Made by a program: the position numbers and the translations under genes. From assembly GCA_943329665.2 (NCBI GenBank), contig CALQEU020000010.1:29342-93341 (forward strand): 64,000 bases of DNA, given 5' to 3'. The stretch comes from JAJTFW01 sp903922455 (GTDB taxonomy: Bacteria > Bacteroidota > Bacteroidia > AKYH767-A > OLB10). Positions within the stretch are counted from its first letter, which is position 1. The number at the start of each line of letters is the position of its first letter. Positions 34,361-42,075 of this stretch are shown one piece after another. The notes under the pieces are model-generated. The model saw only the letters and a list, made by a program, of their open reading frames with translations. It had not been told where the DNA came from and made no database searches.

Positions 34361-34542
34361 TTGATTTGGGTTTTAGATTAATAGCCCCAAGGTACAAAAA
34401 GTATTGAAATAGCAAAGGATTTTTTTAATTAAGTGAAACTACGTTATGTTGAATCAATCTTTTCTTGGTATCAAGCGCAAAACTCTTTTACCTGCTGAAG
34501 TTTTGAAATTCTTCAATTGAAAAAGAAAAGACTGTTCATTTA

Positions 34543-34577
34543 ACAAAAAAGGCCAGCAATTTGCTGACCTTTTTTGT
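34543..34577 (-). terminator. Terminator downstream of the GIY-YIG gene
   Basis: A 17-bp inverted repeat with one mismatch and a single-base centre, flanked by A6 and T6 runs, lies after the minus-strand GIY-YIG gene. Confidence 0.7.
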
Positions 34578-34645
34578 ATTTATATTCCGCCAGGCAGTAG
34601 AGAAACTCGCCCCGAATCAGACAGTGAAGGGTGCTCTGCACTACT

Positions 34646-34936
34646 TCACTTGCGATTCAGGGTCTTACCCAGTTCTAAAAGACTTTCAGTTAACATCAAT
34701 CTCAACACTCTTTTTCCCATCGATGTCTTAAAATACAATTCTCTCCTGAGTGCGTCCGATTGGCTTACGTAGTATTCTACAAAAACACACACAAAAGGTC
34801 GCCTGCAAGCAGTACTTTTCGACCTGCCATTTTCGTGTTCACTCATTCTTCGAATGAAATTCGCAGTGTAGCCAATATAAAACAAATGGTCCTTTAAGCT
34901 ATACAATACATAGACAGCAAACTTTGGATGTTCCAT
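34646..34936 (-). CDS. Single-domain GIY-YIG endonuclease family protein
   Basis: A 96-residue protein started at the ATG at 34936; the frame stays open upstream but that part overlaps a hairpin and is not conserved-looking. YVLYSLKDHLFYIGYTANFIRR gives the GIY-YIG pair and the following Arg, and RREL with its Glu supplies the metal ligand region. Small proteins of this kind (COG2827 type) are frequent in Bacteroidota and often occur near repeats. Their role is unsettled; DNA nicking or repeat mobility is suggested by the fold only. It is flanked by a direct repeat (34596-34610 and 35051-35065) and by hairpins beside tRNA-Asn. Confidence 0.82.
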   Translation of the reverse strand: MEHPKFAVYVLYSLKDHLFYIGYTANFIRRMSEHENGRSKSTACRRPFVCVFVEYYVSQSDALRRELYFKTSMGKRVLRLMLTESLLELGKTLNRK

Positions 34937-34997
34937 TTTAAAATATTTTATACCCCAATGAAAAATGAAGGTCGATTTAAAGCCAAAATTAAATAAA

Positions 34998-35037
34998 ATA
35001 ACCCAGTAGCGTGCCGAAGGCTCTGCTACTGGGTTAT
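34998..35037. repeat. Hairpin A with loop GTGCCGAAGGCTCT
   Basis: A perfect 13-bp stem (ATAACCCAGTAGC and its complement) encloses the 14-base loop GTGCCGAAGGCTCT. The same loop occurs in hairpin B at 35089-35122 with a different stem. Confidence 0.75.
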
Positions 35038-35040
35038 ATC

Positions 35041-35092
35041 CCGCCACCAAAGTAGAGAAACTCGCTAAAGCTCATTTCACACTTTGGGGCGG
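35041..35092. repeat. Hairpin with CCGCC/GGCGG stem
   Basis: The arms CCGCCACCAAAGT and ACTTTGGGGCGG pair with one bulge; the loop holds AGAGAAACTCGC, also found near 34600. Confidence 0.55.
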
Positions 35093-35122
35093 TGCAGCGT
35101 GCCGAAGGCTCTGCTGCACCGC
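35089..35122. repeat. Hairpin B with loop GTGCCGAAGGCTCT, abutting tRNA-Asn
   Basis: A 10-bp perfect stem (GCGGTGCAGC and its complement) encloses the same 14-base loop as hairpin A. Its last base is the discriminator base of tRNA-Asn, so on the minus strand the hairpin directly follows the tRNA. Confidence 0.75.
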
Positions 35123-35195
35123 TCCCCCTCCTGGGCTCGAACCAGGGACCCCATGATTAACAGTCATGTGCTCTAACCAGCTGAGCTAAGGAGGA
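35122..35195 (-). tRNA. tRNA-Asn (anticodon GTT)
   Basis: A full cloverleaf can be folded: acceptor TCCTCCT with AGGGGGA, D arm GCTC/GAGC with AGCTGGTTA loop, anticodon loop CTGTTAATC with GTT, and T arm CCTGG-TTCGAGC-CCAGG. The discriminator is G. CCA is not encoded. It is transcribed toward the hairpins and the GIY-YIG gene. Confidence 0.93.
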
Positions 35196-35715
35196 ATAAT
35201 CCTCTCTCTGTTTAACAGGGAGAGGACCACATTTTCCGGCTCAAGCCATCAAGAAGCGTCGATTGCGTCTGCTTCTTAACTAAAACACTTGCATGGGGGC
35301 ATTAGGTGAAGAACGTTGTAATGGCCAACTAAACGTTGTTTTCATTACGGGGTTGCAAAAATAATACATCAGTTGTTAATTCACAAAGTTCTGCGCTTTA
35401 TTAATTTGCTGCTATTCAGACCTTTTATCTATTAAAGTGATTTATTATTTCTAATGTTTAATGTTGAGGGCTTTATTTCATGGCTTTTGATGTCTACTGA
35501 CTATTTCAACGATTTTTTCTGTGAACGATACTCATTAGAGTTAGATGGTTTTTTAATTTACTCATGTATAATGTCAAAATATAAACATTTTATACCGTAA
35601 AGCATTGAAAAGCAAACCTAAGCATATTCGTAATTTCTCCTTTTTTATAAGGACGATAGCGCTTTAACCCGTATTTTCGCAGAATATCTTATTCTAAAAA
35701 TTAAATATACAAAGC
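35196..35715. other. Intergenic region upstream of the PfkB kinase
   Basis: A hairpin (CCTCTCTCTG with its partial complement, 35201-35225) lies just upstream of tRNA-Asn, and a second small one with arms AAGAAGC/GCTTCTT lies near 35250. TATTTTCG at 35672-35679, one base from TAnnTTTG, could be the promoter of the kinase gene. No gene is supported. Confidence 0.45.
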
Positions 35716-36639
35716 ATGAGCCTTCTAGTCATCGGTACCGTCGCATTCGACGCCATTGAAACCCCCTTCGGAAAAACAGATAAAATTATTGGCGGAGCGG
35801 CAACCTATGCTTCAATGGCAGCTTCTTTTTTCCATCCAAAAATTAACTTGGTTTCTGTAGTGGGTGACGATTTTCCACAAGATGCAATCACCATGATGCA
35901 AAAGCGTGGTATCAATACCGATGGCCTCCAAATTAAACAAGGCGAGAAAACTTTTTTCTGGGCTGGAAAATATCATGAAGATATGAATACTCGCGATACC
36001 CTCGATACTCAATTAAATGTATTAAGCAATTTTGATCCTGTGATTCCAGAGGCATATCAAGATTGTGAATTTTTAATGCTTGGTAATTTAATGCCTAGTA
36101 TTCAAATGTCGGTGATTCAGCGTTTGAAAAATCGTCCAAAGTTAATCGTGATGGACACCATGAATTTCTGGATGGAAATTGCAATGGAAGAATTGATCAA
36201 AACGATTGCTATGGTAGATGTGCTTACCATCAATGACGCAGAAGCACGTCAGTTAACGGGTGAATATTCTCTTGTGAAAGCAGCCCGCAAAGTATTAACG
36301 ATGGGTCCAAAATATTTAATCATTAAAAAAGGAGAACACGGTGCTTTATTATTTCATGAGAACCAAGTGTTTTTCGCACCTGCGTTACCGTTAGAAGAAG
36401 TTTTTGATCCAACAGGAGCTGGCGACACGTTTGCTGGTGGATTTATTGGACACCTTGCTAGTACCAACTCGGTTTCTTTCGAATCGATGAAGCGTGCTGT
36501 TATTTATGGTTCTGCTATGGCATCTTACTGCGTAGAAAAATTTGGACTTGAGCGTATCGTAAGTTTGAATGATGAAGATGTTGAATCGCGCGTTCAACAG
36601 TTCGTAGACTTAGTGCAGTTTGATATAGCGCTGGTCTAA
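35716..36639 (+). CDS. PfkB-family carbohydrate/nucleoside kinase
   Basis: A 307-residue cytoplasmic kinase of the ribokinase fold. The N-terminal IIGGAATYASMAASFF is the substrate-binding glycine pair region, and DPTGAGDTFAGGFIGHLA from residue 231 is the PfkB signature 2 with Asp237 as the catalytic base. Ribokinase-family enzymes phosphorylate sugars, nucleosides or vitamins with ATP. The sequence does not fix the substrate. The absence of other sugar genes on either side gives no further hint; it appears as a single gene with a long leader or distant promoter. Confidence 0.9.
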   Translation: MSLLVIGTVAFDAIETPFGKTDKIIGGAATYASMAASFFHPKINLVSVVGDDFPQDAITMMQKRGINTDGLQIKQGEKTFFWAGKYHEDMNTRDTLDTQLNVLSNFDPVIPEAYQDCEFLMLGNLMPSIQMSVIQRLKNRPKLIVMDTMNFWMEIAMEELIKTIAMVDVLTINDAEARQLTGEYSLVKAARKVLTMGPKYLIIKKGEHGALLFHENQVFFAPALPLEEVFDPTGAGDTFAGGFIGHLASTNSVSFESMKRAVIYGSAMASYCVEKFGLERIVSLNDEDVESRVQQFVDLVQFDIALV

Positions 36640-36758
36640 ACCTGAATCTACTCGTATCACCTGTTTCAGTTGATAAAAATCAATTTAGTTTGCATTCATT
36701 TCTATGATTTAGGATGAAATCTTTTTAACCTATACAGCATGTTTCTCCAGAAGTTGCC

Positions 36759-38066
36759 ATGAATAGACAAAATTATTTATGTTCGTTACAGCGTATGCTG
36801 CTGTTGTTGGCATTGCTTTTCTGCTATGCGGGAATGGCTCAAAAGGGAGAGGTGCTTTACGGAACTGTCAACGATGCGTCAAATGGACAACCGGTTCCTT
36901 TTGCAACAGTGACTCTTAAGAACAGCCTAATCGGTACAACTACGAATGAGTCGGGACAGTTTGAATTGCATTTGCCCGATACGCTACAGGAAGATGAGTT
37001 GTTAGTGACTTTTCTAGGTTATGCGTTCAAAACATATCCATTGGAGTCGGTTCGTTCTCCACTAGTGGTATCTCTGGTTCCTTCTTTCATAGACCTGAAA
37101 GAGGTACTGATTCGTCCGCTTCCACCTACATACTATATTAAACTTGCCATGCAATCAAAAACAGCCAATTATCCTTCGGCTCCTTTTGAATCGAATGCAT
37201 ATTACAGAGAAATAATCCAGGAAAATGGAAACTTCCTTCGGTCTCATGAAGGTGTTTTTAAAACCTATTATCCGAATTTTCAGGACACGCTAAAAAATCA
37301 ACATCAGTTATTGCTGTTCCGTAAAGCAAACGATCTACAGGAATTGGCGTTTATGAAAAAGGAACGGTTAAAAGATGAAGCAAAGGATAAAAAGAGAGAA
37401 GAGAAATCGCTTAAAAAAGGGAAGCCTCAAAAAAAGGATAGTAAAAACAATGATAAAGACAGTCTTAAAATAGGTGAGATTTTTGGCGGCCCAGAGAATC
37501 TACTTAAGATGTCGGATATCTTTAAGGATCCGAAAAATTTTCTCGATAGCAATGAATTCAAAAACTATACTTATAGTTTTGCGAAATCTTCAAGCTATAA
37601 CGATGTAGCTTTAATGGTAATTCAGTTTCAATCTAAGGGGAAAGTGGATCACGTTAGGGAAGAAGGTTTTATTTATTTGGATATTGCTTCTAATGCCATA
37701 GTAAAAATTGAATCAAAAGGAAGTTATTCTATTCCAACGCTGGCTCGTCCGGTTTTGTTTTTAATGGGCTTTGGAGTAAAAAACCCGACATTCAAAAGTT
37801 CAATCAGTTTTCAAAATGTCAATGATCGATGGTATCCGAATGCTATTCAATTTAAAATGAATATTCAAGTCGAGAAGAAACGAATGTTTTCTAAAAATGA
37901 TAATTCAAATTTTGATATAGAAGGCATTTTAGCAGTGAATAAATTGAAAACTTCTGCTCCTTCATCAGTAGAATTGGCGAAACGATTTTCTGTAAAAAAG
38001 AAACCGGAAGTACAGGTGTTCAATGATCAAGGACTTACTTGGTCTGTAGTGAATATTATCAAGTAG
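36759..38066 (+). CDS. Carboxypeptidase-regulatory-like domain protein, envelope-associated
   Basis: A 435-residue protein. Residues 1-28 are a signal peptide ending AGMAQKG. Residues about 30-115 are a carboxypeptidase-D regulatory-like domain (GTVNDASNGQPVPFATVTL then GTTTNESGQFELHL), as found at the N terminus of TonB receptors and DUF5686 proteins of this phylum. The remaining 310 residues have no domain I recognise; residues about 200-240 are very rich in Lys, Glu and Asp. The protein lacks the long C-terminal barrel of the related DUF5686 family. A role in the periplasm or at the outer membrane is inferred from the signal peptide only. Confidence 0.75.
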   Translation: MNRQNYLCSLQRMLLLLALLFCYAGMAQKGEVLYGTVNDASNGQPVPFATVTLKNSLIGTTTNESGQFELHLPDTLQEDELLVTFLGYAFKTYPLESVRSPLVVSLVPSFIDLKEVLIRPLPPTYYIKLAMQSKTANYPSAPFESNAYYREIIQENGNFLRSHEGVFKTYYPNFQDTLKNQHQLLLFRKANDLQELAFMKKERLKDEAKDKKREEKSLKKGKPQKKDSKNNDKDSLKIGEIFGGPENLLKMSDIFKDPKNFLDSNEFKNYTYSFAKSSSYNDVALMVIQFQSKGKVDHVREEGFIYLDIASNAIVKIESKGSYSIPTLARPVLFLMGFGVKNPTFKSSISFQNVNDRWYPNAIQFKMNIQVEKKRMFSKNDNSNFDIEGILAVNKLKTSAPSSVELAKRFSVKKKPEVQVFNDQGLTWSVVNIIK

Positions 38067-38452
38067 TTTTTAAAAATTGACTTTAGAATAAAAATAGTTG
38101 GAGTTGTAAAATAATGATGTCCGATTATATCTCTTTAATGAGGATTAATTTTAAGAGCAACTCTTCATAAAATTCTCAATGGCAAATGCGAAGGAATTTT
38201 TATAACACGAGGTACTTAAATCTTCCTTTCCTTAGTTGGATTCAAGAAGTTTTTTATTGCTTAAATTTTTTTCTTGTGACCACTTCATCCTAGCTTCGTG
38301 TCCACTAACGCGACGCCAACACGATAGCTATCTGGACCACCTCGCTACCGCCAATTTACCTTGCGAAGCTTCGCGATTGCCAACTCACCATCCCGATAGT
38401 TATATGAACACCCACTTGCCAATCCACCATCGCGAAGCCTCGCGACACCAAT
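38067..38452. repeat. Intergenic cluster of both palindrome families
   Basis: No gene is supported. Four palindromic units lie within 130 bases: a degenerate CGATAGCTATC unit at 38320-38335, TTGCGAAGCTTCGCGA at 38361-38376, a decayed copy at 38392-38407, and TCGCGAAGCCTCGCGA at 38430-38445. They are joined by CCAACTCACC-like and CCACCTCGC-like spacers. An open frame of 100 codons across them has no protein-like composition. Confidence 0.65.
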
Positions 38453-38494
38453 TTGCAATTGAGCAATTCGATTTATCGGATTGCTCAATTGCAA
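38453..38494 (+). promoter_or_regulatory. Hairpin overlapping the promoter of the B12-binding gene
   Basis: Perfect 15-bp arms (TTGCAATTGAGCAAT and its complement) enclose a 12-base loop. The right arm contains the TTG at 38481-38483 that lies 18 bases before the -7 box of the next gene, so the hairpin or an operator of this symmetry could affect transcription. Confidence 0.5.
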
Positions 38495-38501
38495 AATTCC
38501 C

Positions 38502-38509
38502 TATTTTCG
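38502..38509 (+). promoter_or_regulatory. -7 promoter element (TATTTTCG) of the B12-binding gene
   Basis: TATTTTCG is one base from TAnnTTTG, has a TTG 18 bases upstream, and is followed by four bases and the ATG at 38514. This is the most complete promoter seen in the window. Confidence 0.6.
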
Positions 38510-38513
38510 CACC

Positions 38514-38921
38514 ATGCAACGTCCAATCCGTGTTCTAATTGCTAAGGTGGGTCTCGATGGCCACGACCGTGGTGCTAAGGTAATTGCTTCCTTCCTTCGC
38601 GATGCAGGTATGGAGGTGATCTACACGGGCTTAAGGCAAACGCCCGAAATGGTGGTGAACGCCGCTATTCAGGAAGATGTGGATGCTATCGGTGTTAGTA
38701 TTTTGAGTGGCGCACACATGACCGTCTTCCCACGAATTTTGTCTTTGCTAAAGGAGCAAAAGATGGATGATGTCCTCCTCACCGGCGGTGGAATTATTCC
38801 CGAAGTGGATATGAAGAAGCTGGAAGAGATGGGTTGCGGAAAACTTTTTGCTCCCGGAACTGAAACAACAACAATCATTAATTACATGACCGAAGAAGTA
38901 AAAAGATTGAAGAAAATTTAA
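38514..38921 (+). CDS. Cobalamin-binding subunit of an acyl-CoA mutase
   Basis: A 135-residue B12-binding domain of the methylmalonyl-CoA mutase type. DGHDRGAKVIA gives the DxHxxG motif (Asp15, His17, Gly20) whose His replaces the lower ligand of cobalamin; SILSGAHM and LTGGGIIP follow in the usual places. The ATG at 38514 is used because the conserved IRVLIAKVGLDGHD begins right after it and the promoter box lies four bases before. Stand-alone subunits like this pair with a separate catalytic subunit to form heteromeric mutases. That partner is not in the window. A crotonase gene follows after 39 bases, which suggests short-chain acyl-CoA metabolism. Confidence 0.9.
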   Translation: MQRPIRVLIAKVGLDGHDRGAKVIASFLRDAGMEVIYTGLRQTPEMVVNAAIQEDVDAIGVSILSGAHMTVFPRILSLLKEQKMDDVLLTGGGIIPEVDMKKLEEMGCGKLFAPGTETTTIINYMTEEVKRLKKI

Positions 38922-38960
38922 TCTGTTTTTTCTTTCGATGGATCATCAAAAAATAAAATC

Positions 38961-39740
38961 ATGACATATTCGAATATTCTGTACACTGTTGAAAATTCAA
39001 TTTGTACGATTACCATCAATCGTCCCGATAAATTAAATGCGCTGAATAAGGAAACGATTGCAGAAGTAGGTGTCGCTTTTGCAGCCGCACAAAAAGATGA
39101 TCAAGTGCGCGGGATTATTCTTACCGGAGCCGGAACAAAAGCATTTATCGCCGGTGCCGATATCAGCGAGTTCTCTTCTTTTAATTTGGAACAAGGCATG
39201 GCATTGAGTAAACATGGACACGATGTTTTTGTTAGTGTGGAGAATTGCTCTAAGCCTGTCATTGCTGCCGTAAACGGATTTGCACTCGGCGGAGGATGTG
39301 AGCTTGCCATGGCTTGCCATATACGTGTAGCAGCCGAAAATGCGAAGTTTGGACAGCCCGAAGTGAAGCTCGGATTAATACCAGGTTACGGAGGAACACA
39401 ACGTTTACCTCAACTCATCGGAAAAGCAAAAGCCATGGAGTTATTAATGACTGCTGATATTTTGGATGCGCATGAAGCACATCGACTCGGCTTGGCGAAT
39501 TATGTAGTTCCTGCCGATCAACTCATGGAAAAATGTAAAGAGATTTTAAATAAAATTTTAGCACAAGCTCCCTTAGCTGTTGCCGAAATTGTTCGATCCG
39601 TGAACGCACATTATTCAAAAACTGAGAATGGTTATGAAGTAGAGATCGCTCGCTTTGGTGCTTGTTTCACGACCGAGGATTTTAAGGAAGGTGCCGATGC
39701 ATTTATGAATAAACGTAAGGCAGCATTCACGGGGAAGTAG
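38961..39740 (+). CDS. Enoyl-CoA hydratase/isomerase (crotonase family)
   Basis: A 259-residue crotonase that adds water to short-chain enoyl-CoA, as in butyrate, amino-acid or fatty-acid oxidation. The oxyanion-hole segments are visible: AFIAGADISEFS near residue 63 and NGFALGGGCELAMACH near residue 100. Two glutamates sit in the usual catalytic places, in GGGCELA and in QPEVKLGLIPGYGGTQRL. The C-terminal helix FGACFTTEDFKEGADAFMNKR is typical of 3-hydroxybutyryl-CoA dehydratases. It lies between the B12-binding mutase subunit and an acylphosphatase gene, and the three are likely co-transcribed. Confidence 0.92.
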   Translation: MTYSNILYTVENSICTITINRPDKLNALNKETIAEVGVAFAAAQKDDQVRGIILTGAGTKAFIAGADISEFSSFNLEQGMALSKHGHDVFVSVENCSKPVIAAVNGFALGGGCELAMACHIRVAAENAKFGQPEVKLGLIPGYGGTQRLPQLIGKAKAMELLMTADILDAHEAHRLGLANYVVPADQLMEKCKEILNKILAQAPLAVAEIVRSVNAHYSKTENGYEVEIARFGACFTTEDFKEGADAFMNKRKAAFTGK

Positions 39741-39747
39741 TTTTTTG

Positions 39748-40029
39748 ATGAGTTCTATTTTAAGTATACGCCTTACCGTTAGTGGAAAAGTGCAAGGTGT
39801 TTTTTATCGTCAGTCTGCATGCGAAGTGGCGAATAAATTAGGACTTTCTGGTTTTGTACAAAACTTACCCAATGGCGATGTGCTCATTGAAGTACATGGA
39901 GAATCTGCGAATGTGGAGAAGATGTTCGAATGGTCCTTAAAAGGTCCGCTGCTAGCGCATGTAAAATCAGTACATCGAGAAGAAATCGAATCCATCCCCC
40001 TCGATGGAAATTTTGTTTTTCGAAAGTAA
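39748..40029 (+). CDS. acyP: Acylphosphatase
   Basis: A 93-residue enzyme that hydrolyses acyl phosphates such as carbamoyl and 1,3-bisphosphoglycerate. The signature GKVQGVFYRQSACEVANKLG holds the phosphate-binding Arg, and FVQNLPNGDVLIEVHG holds the catalytic Asn. The ATG at 39748 is eight bases after the crotonase stop, so the two are probably co-transcribed. The downstream hairpin spans its stop codon. Confidence 0.92.
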   Translation: MSSILSIRLTVSGKVQGVFYRQSACEVANKLGLSGFVQNLPNGDVLIEVHGESANVEKMFEWSLKGPLLAHVKSVHREEIESIPLDGNFVFRK

Positions 40030-40074
40030 TAACCCAGATGTGTAATCGTTTTCACGATTTCTACATCAGGGTTA
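40030..40074. terminator. Imperfect bidirectional hairpin between convergent genes
   Basis: Arms TAACCC-GATGT and ACATC-GGGTTA pair around an ATCGT/ACGAT inner stem with a few mismatches. It fills the gap between the stop codons of the acylphosphatase (+) and the unknown gene (-). Confidence 0.55.
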
Positions 40075-40782
40075 ATGCAAGTACTTTACTAACGTACGTT
40101 TTGCCAAGGGAAGTAACGTGTCTTCAAAAGGTAAGGTCAACTCCGATTCAATCACATACGTCGCAGGATTGGGTAAATTTTTATTGTAGCGCAATAAATC
40201 GCCCTTGATGTTTTCATAGGTGTTGCGTAATGTCTTCTCAAAGGAATTTACATAGTGCACACCAATTGCACGGTAACGTTCGGTAGGTTGATCGAAAATA
40301 GTAATTTGATATTCGAAAACAACTGTTTCGTTTTTGTCTCCATTTTTTAAAAGCAAATAACCGGCATCTGTATGCAGAGGAACAATTCCAATGGGATAAA
40401 TGTTGAGTTTTGATTCTATAAAATCATAAATCTTTTTCCCCTCCGCTAGATGCTGTTCAAATTGCGGAATGCTAAAATTGATGATGGATTCTAGTTCGGT
40501 CATCAAGCGATCATCGGTACTTAACTTTTCATATACCAACTTGAAATTTTGTAGGTCGGCGGAATTTAATTTTTCTGGAAAGCTGTTGTACAAACTATTT
40601 TTTTGATCTCTTAATGCCACCAAGTTTCGGTAGTGTTTTACCAGTTCACTAAGTGCTGGATACAATTTGGTTTCTTCAAAACAATCATTTACATGTTGCA
40701 GGTAAGCCAGTAAAATGTACTTCTTGTATTCGAAGTCGATGTGATTCGTTGTAATCCAATTGTCGCTTAATCTTTGTTCCAT
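40072..40782 (-). CDS. Conserved Bacteroidota protein of unknown function
   Basis: A 236-residue soluble protein without signal peptide or membrane segment. I do not recognise a domain. It is mostly helical, with a first part LSDNWITTNHIDFEYKKYIL and a later mixed part IYPIGIVPLHTDAGYLLL that looks like beta strands. The composition and length are those of a real gene, and it converges on the acylphosphatase gene with a shared hairpin. Nothing in the neighbourhood points to a function. Confidence 0.7.
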   Translation of the reverse strand: MEQRLSDNWITTNHIDFEYKKYILLAYLQHVNDCFEETKLYPALSELVKHYRNLVALRDQKNSLYNSFPEKLNSADLQNFKLVYEKLSTDDRLMTELESIINFSIPQFEQHLAEGKKIYDFIESKLNIYPIGIVPLHTDAGYLLLKNGDKNETVVFEYQITIFDQPTERYRAIGVHYVNSFEKTLRNTYENIKGDLLRYNKNLPNPATYVIESELTLPFEDTLLPLAKRTLVKYLH

Positions 40783-41076
40783 AATCGTTGTGAGATAGGT
40801 GCGCGTTTGATTAATTCAATTTTAATATTGTTAATTCAGTACAATTTTCTAGCCGTAATTTTAGGCCTCTCCCTTTCGTGTCCAAGGGTAAGCCGCTATT
40901 GTCAAGCCCCTTAACTTCTCCCTTTCGCAATACTTAATCTTGAAAAGAGAGCGAATAACATCCTTTATTAGCGTATTTTGACCTCATGAGTTTCAACAGA
41001 ATTGTGTTGAATATTACATTAAATTATCTTCTGATGCCTCTGTTCTCTACCTAATTTAGGGCATTCAATGTTAAAC
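40783..41076. other. Intergenic region without recognised features
   Basis: Divergent spacer between the unknown gene and the OmpA operon. TAATTTAG near 41054 is a weak match to the -7 element. No gene or hairpin of note. Confidence 0.4.
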
Positions 41077-42075
41077 ATGAAGAAAATAATCCCATCGCTC
41101 CTCTTAGTGGCCTTTACGGTCGTTTCCTGTGTTCCTGCACGATTACACAATGAATTGAAAGCTAAAAAATCGGCCTGCGACAAAGAAAACGAAGAATTAA
41201 AAGCTTCTAATCTGAACTTAACGACAAAACAAGGCGAGCTTTCAGCCATGATCGACGATCTGAAAAATCGTATCAATATCTTACAAGCCGATACAGGTGT
41301 TAAAGGAAGTGAATTGCGTACTTTGCAAGGAAACTGCGAACGCATCAACACCGCTTATCAAACTTTACTGAAAGATGGACCAGCATCCGCTTCCAACTCC
41401 GAAGCCACCAAGCAACTCATTCGCGATCTGCAAAAAACACAAGAAAAATTGCAGAAGAATGAGGATGAACTTAGCATCAAAGCTAAAATGTTGAAGTTGA
41501 AGGAAGATTCATTGTCGATGCTGTCGGATGACCTCACTATTAAAAATCGCCGCTTAGCCGAGCTGGAACAAATTTTGGCAAGCAAGGATTCTGCAGTGAA
41601 AGCTTTGCGTAACTCAGTAGCAAATGCGCTCTTGGGATATAAAGATAAAGGACTCACCGTAGAAATGAAGAACGGAAAAGTGTATGTGATGATGGAAGAA
41701 CGTTTGCTTTTTGCATCAGGAAGTACGGTCGTGGATCCAAAAGGAGTGGAAGCATTGAGCGATCTTGGAAAAGTGTTAGAGAAGAATCCAGATATTAATA
41801 TTCAAATTGAAGGACACACCGATAATGTTCCTATGAAAGGTGCTGGAGAAATAAAAGACAATTGGGATTTGAGCGTTATGCGAGCAACTTCTGTCGTTAA
41901 AATTGTTTTAGCAAACAGTAAAGTAAATCCACTTCGTCTTACTGCTGGAGGTAGAGGTGAATTTATGCCCATCGACAAAACCAACTCTTCTGACGGCCGC
42001 AAGAAAAATCGTCGCATCGAAGTGATTCTGACACCAAAGTTGGATGAAATATTAAAGTTGCTTGAAACACATTAA
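41077..42075 (+). CDS. OmpA-family lipoprotein with coiled coil
   Basis: A 332-residue protein if started at the ATG at 41077, directly before the lipoprotein signal KKIIPSLLLVAFTVVSC; an ATG at 41068 is possible. Cys18 is the likely lipidation site. Residues about 25-185 form a long coiled coil. The rest is the OmpA peptidoglycan-binding domain (IEGHTDNVPMKGAG, then GRKKNRRIEVIL). It is a longer paralogue of the protein at 17105. The next gene starts inside its last codons, so it heads a three-gene operon with a repeat protein and a Wzi/RemB-like barrel. A role in anchoring this envelope complex to peptidoglycan is inferred. Confidence 0.87.
   Translation: MKKIIPSLLLVAFTVVSCVPARLHNELKAKKSACDKENEELKASNLNLTTKQGELSAMIDDLKNRINILQADTGVKGSELRTLQGNCERINTAYQTLLKDGPASASNSEATKQLIRDLQKTQEKLQKNEDELSIKAKMLKLKEDSLSMLSDDLTIKNRRLAELEQILASKDSAVKALRNSVANALLGYKDKGLTVEMKNGKVYVMMEERLLFASGSTVVDPKGVEALSDLGKVLEKNPDINIQIEGHTDNVPMKGAGEIKDNWDLSVMRATSVVKIVLANSKVNPLRLTAGGRGEFMPIDKTNSSDGRKKNRRIEVILTPKLDEILKLLETH

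Larger units (their letters stand above)
34588..35065. repeat. Direct repeat flanking the GIY-YIG gene
   Basis: AGTAGAGAAACTCGC occurs at 34596-34610 and 35051-35065, each preceded by CCGCCA a few bases before. The second copy sits in the loop of a larger hairpin (35041-35092). The repeats enclose the small nuclease gene. Confidence 0.65.

Noticed and set aside
34937..35050. N-terminal extension of the GIY-YIG protein
   Set aside because: The frame is open but the extra 38 residues are translated from hairpin A and do not look like the family; the ATG at 34936 starts right before the conserved part.
34588..35122. Group I intron or retron around the GIY-YIG gene
   Set aside because: No group I core helices, no reverse transcriptase and no split host gene could be seen; only repeats and hairpins support mobility.
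38453..38513. Cobalamin riboswitch before the B12-binding gene
   Set aside because: There is no B12-box or multi-helix core, and the promoter box lies four bases before the start, leaving no room for a leader.
38236..38538. 100-codon open frame
   Set aside because: It consists mainly of the palindromic repeats and spacers and overlaps the promoter and start of the B12-binding gene.
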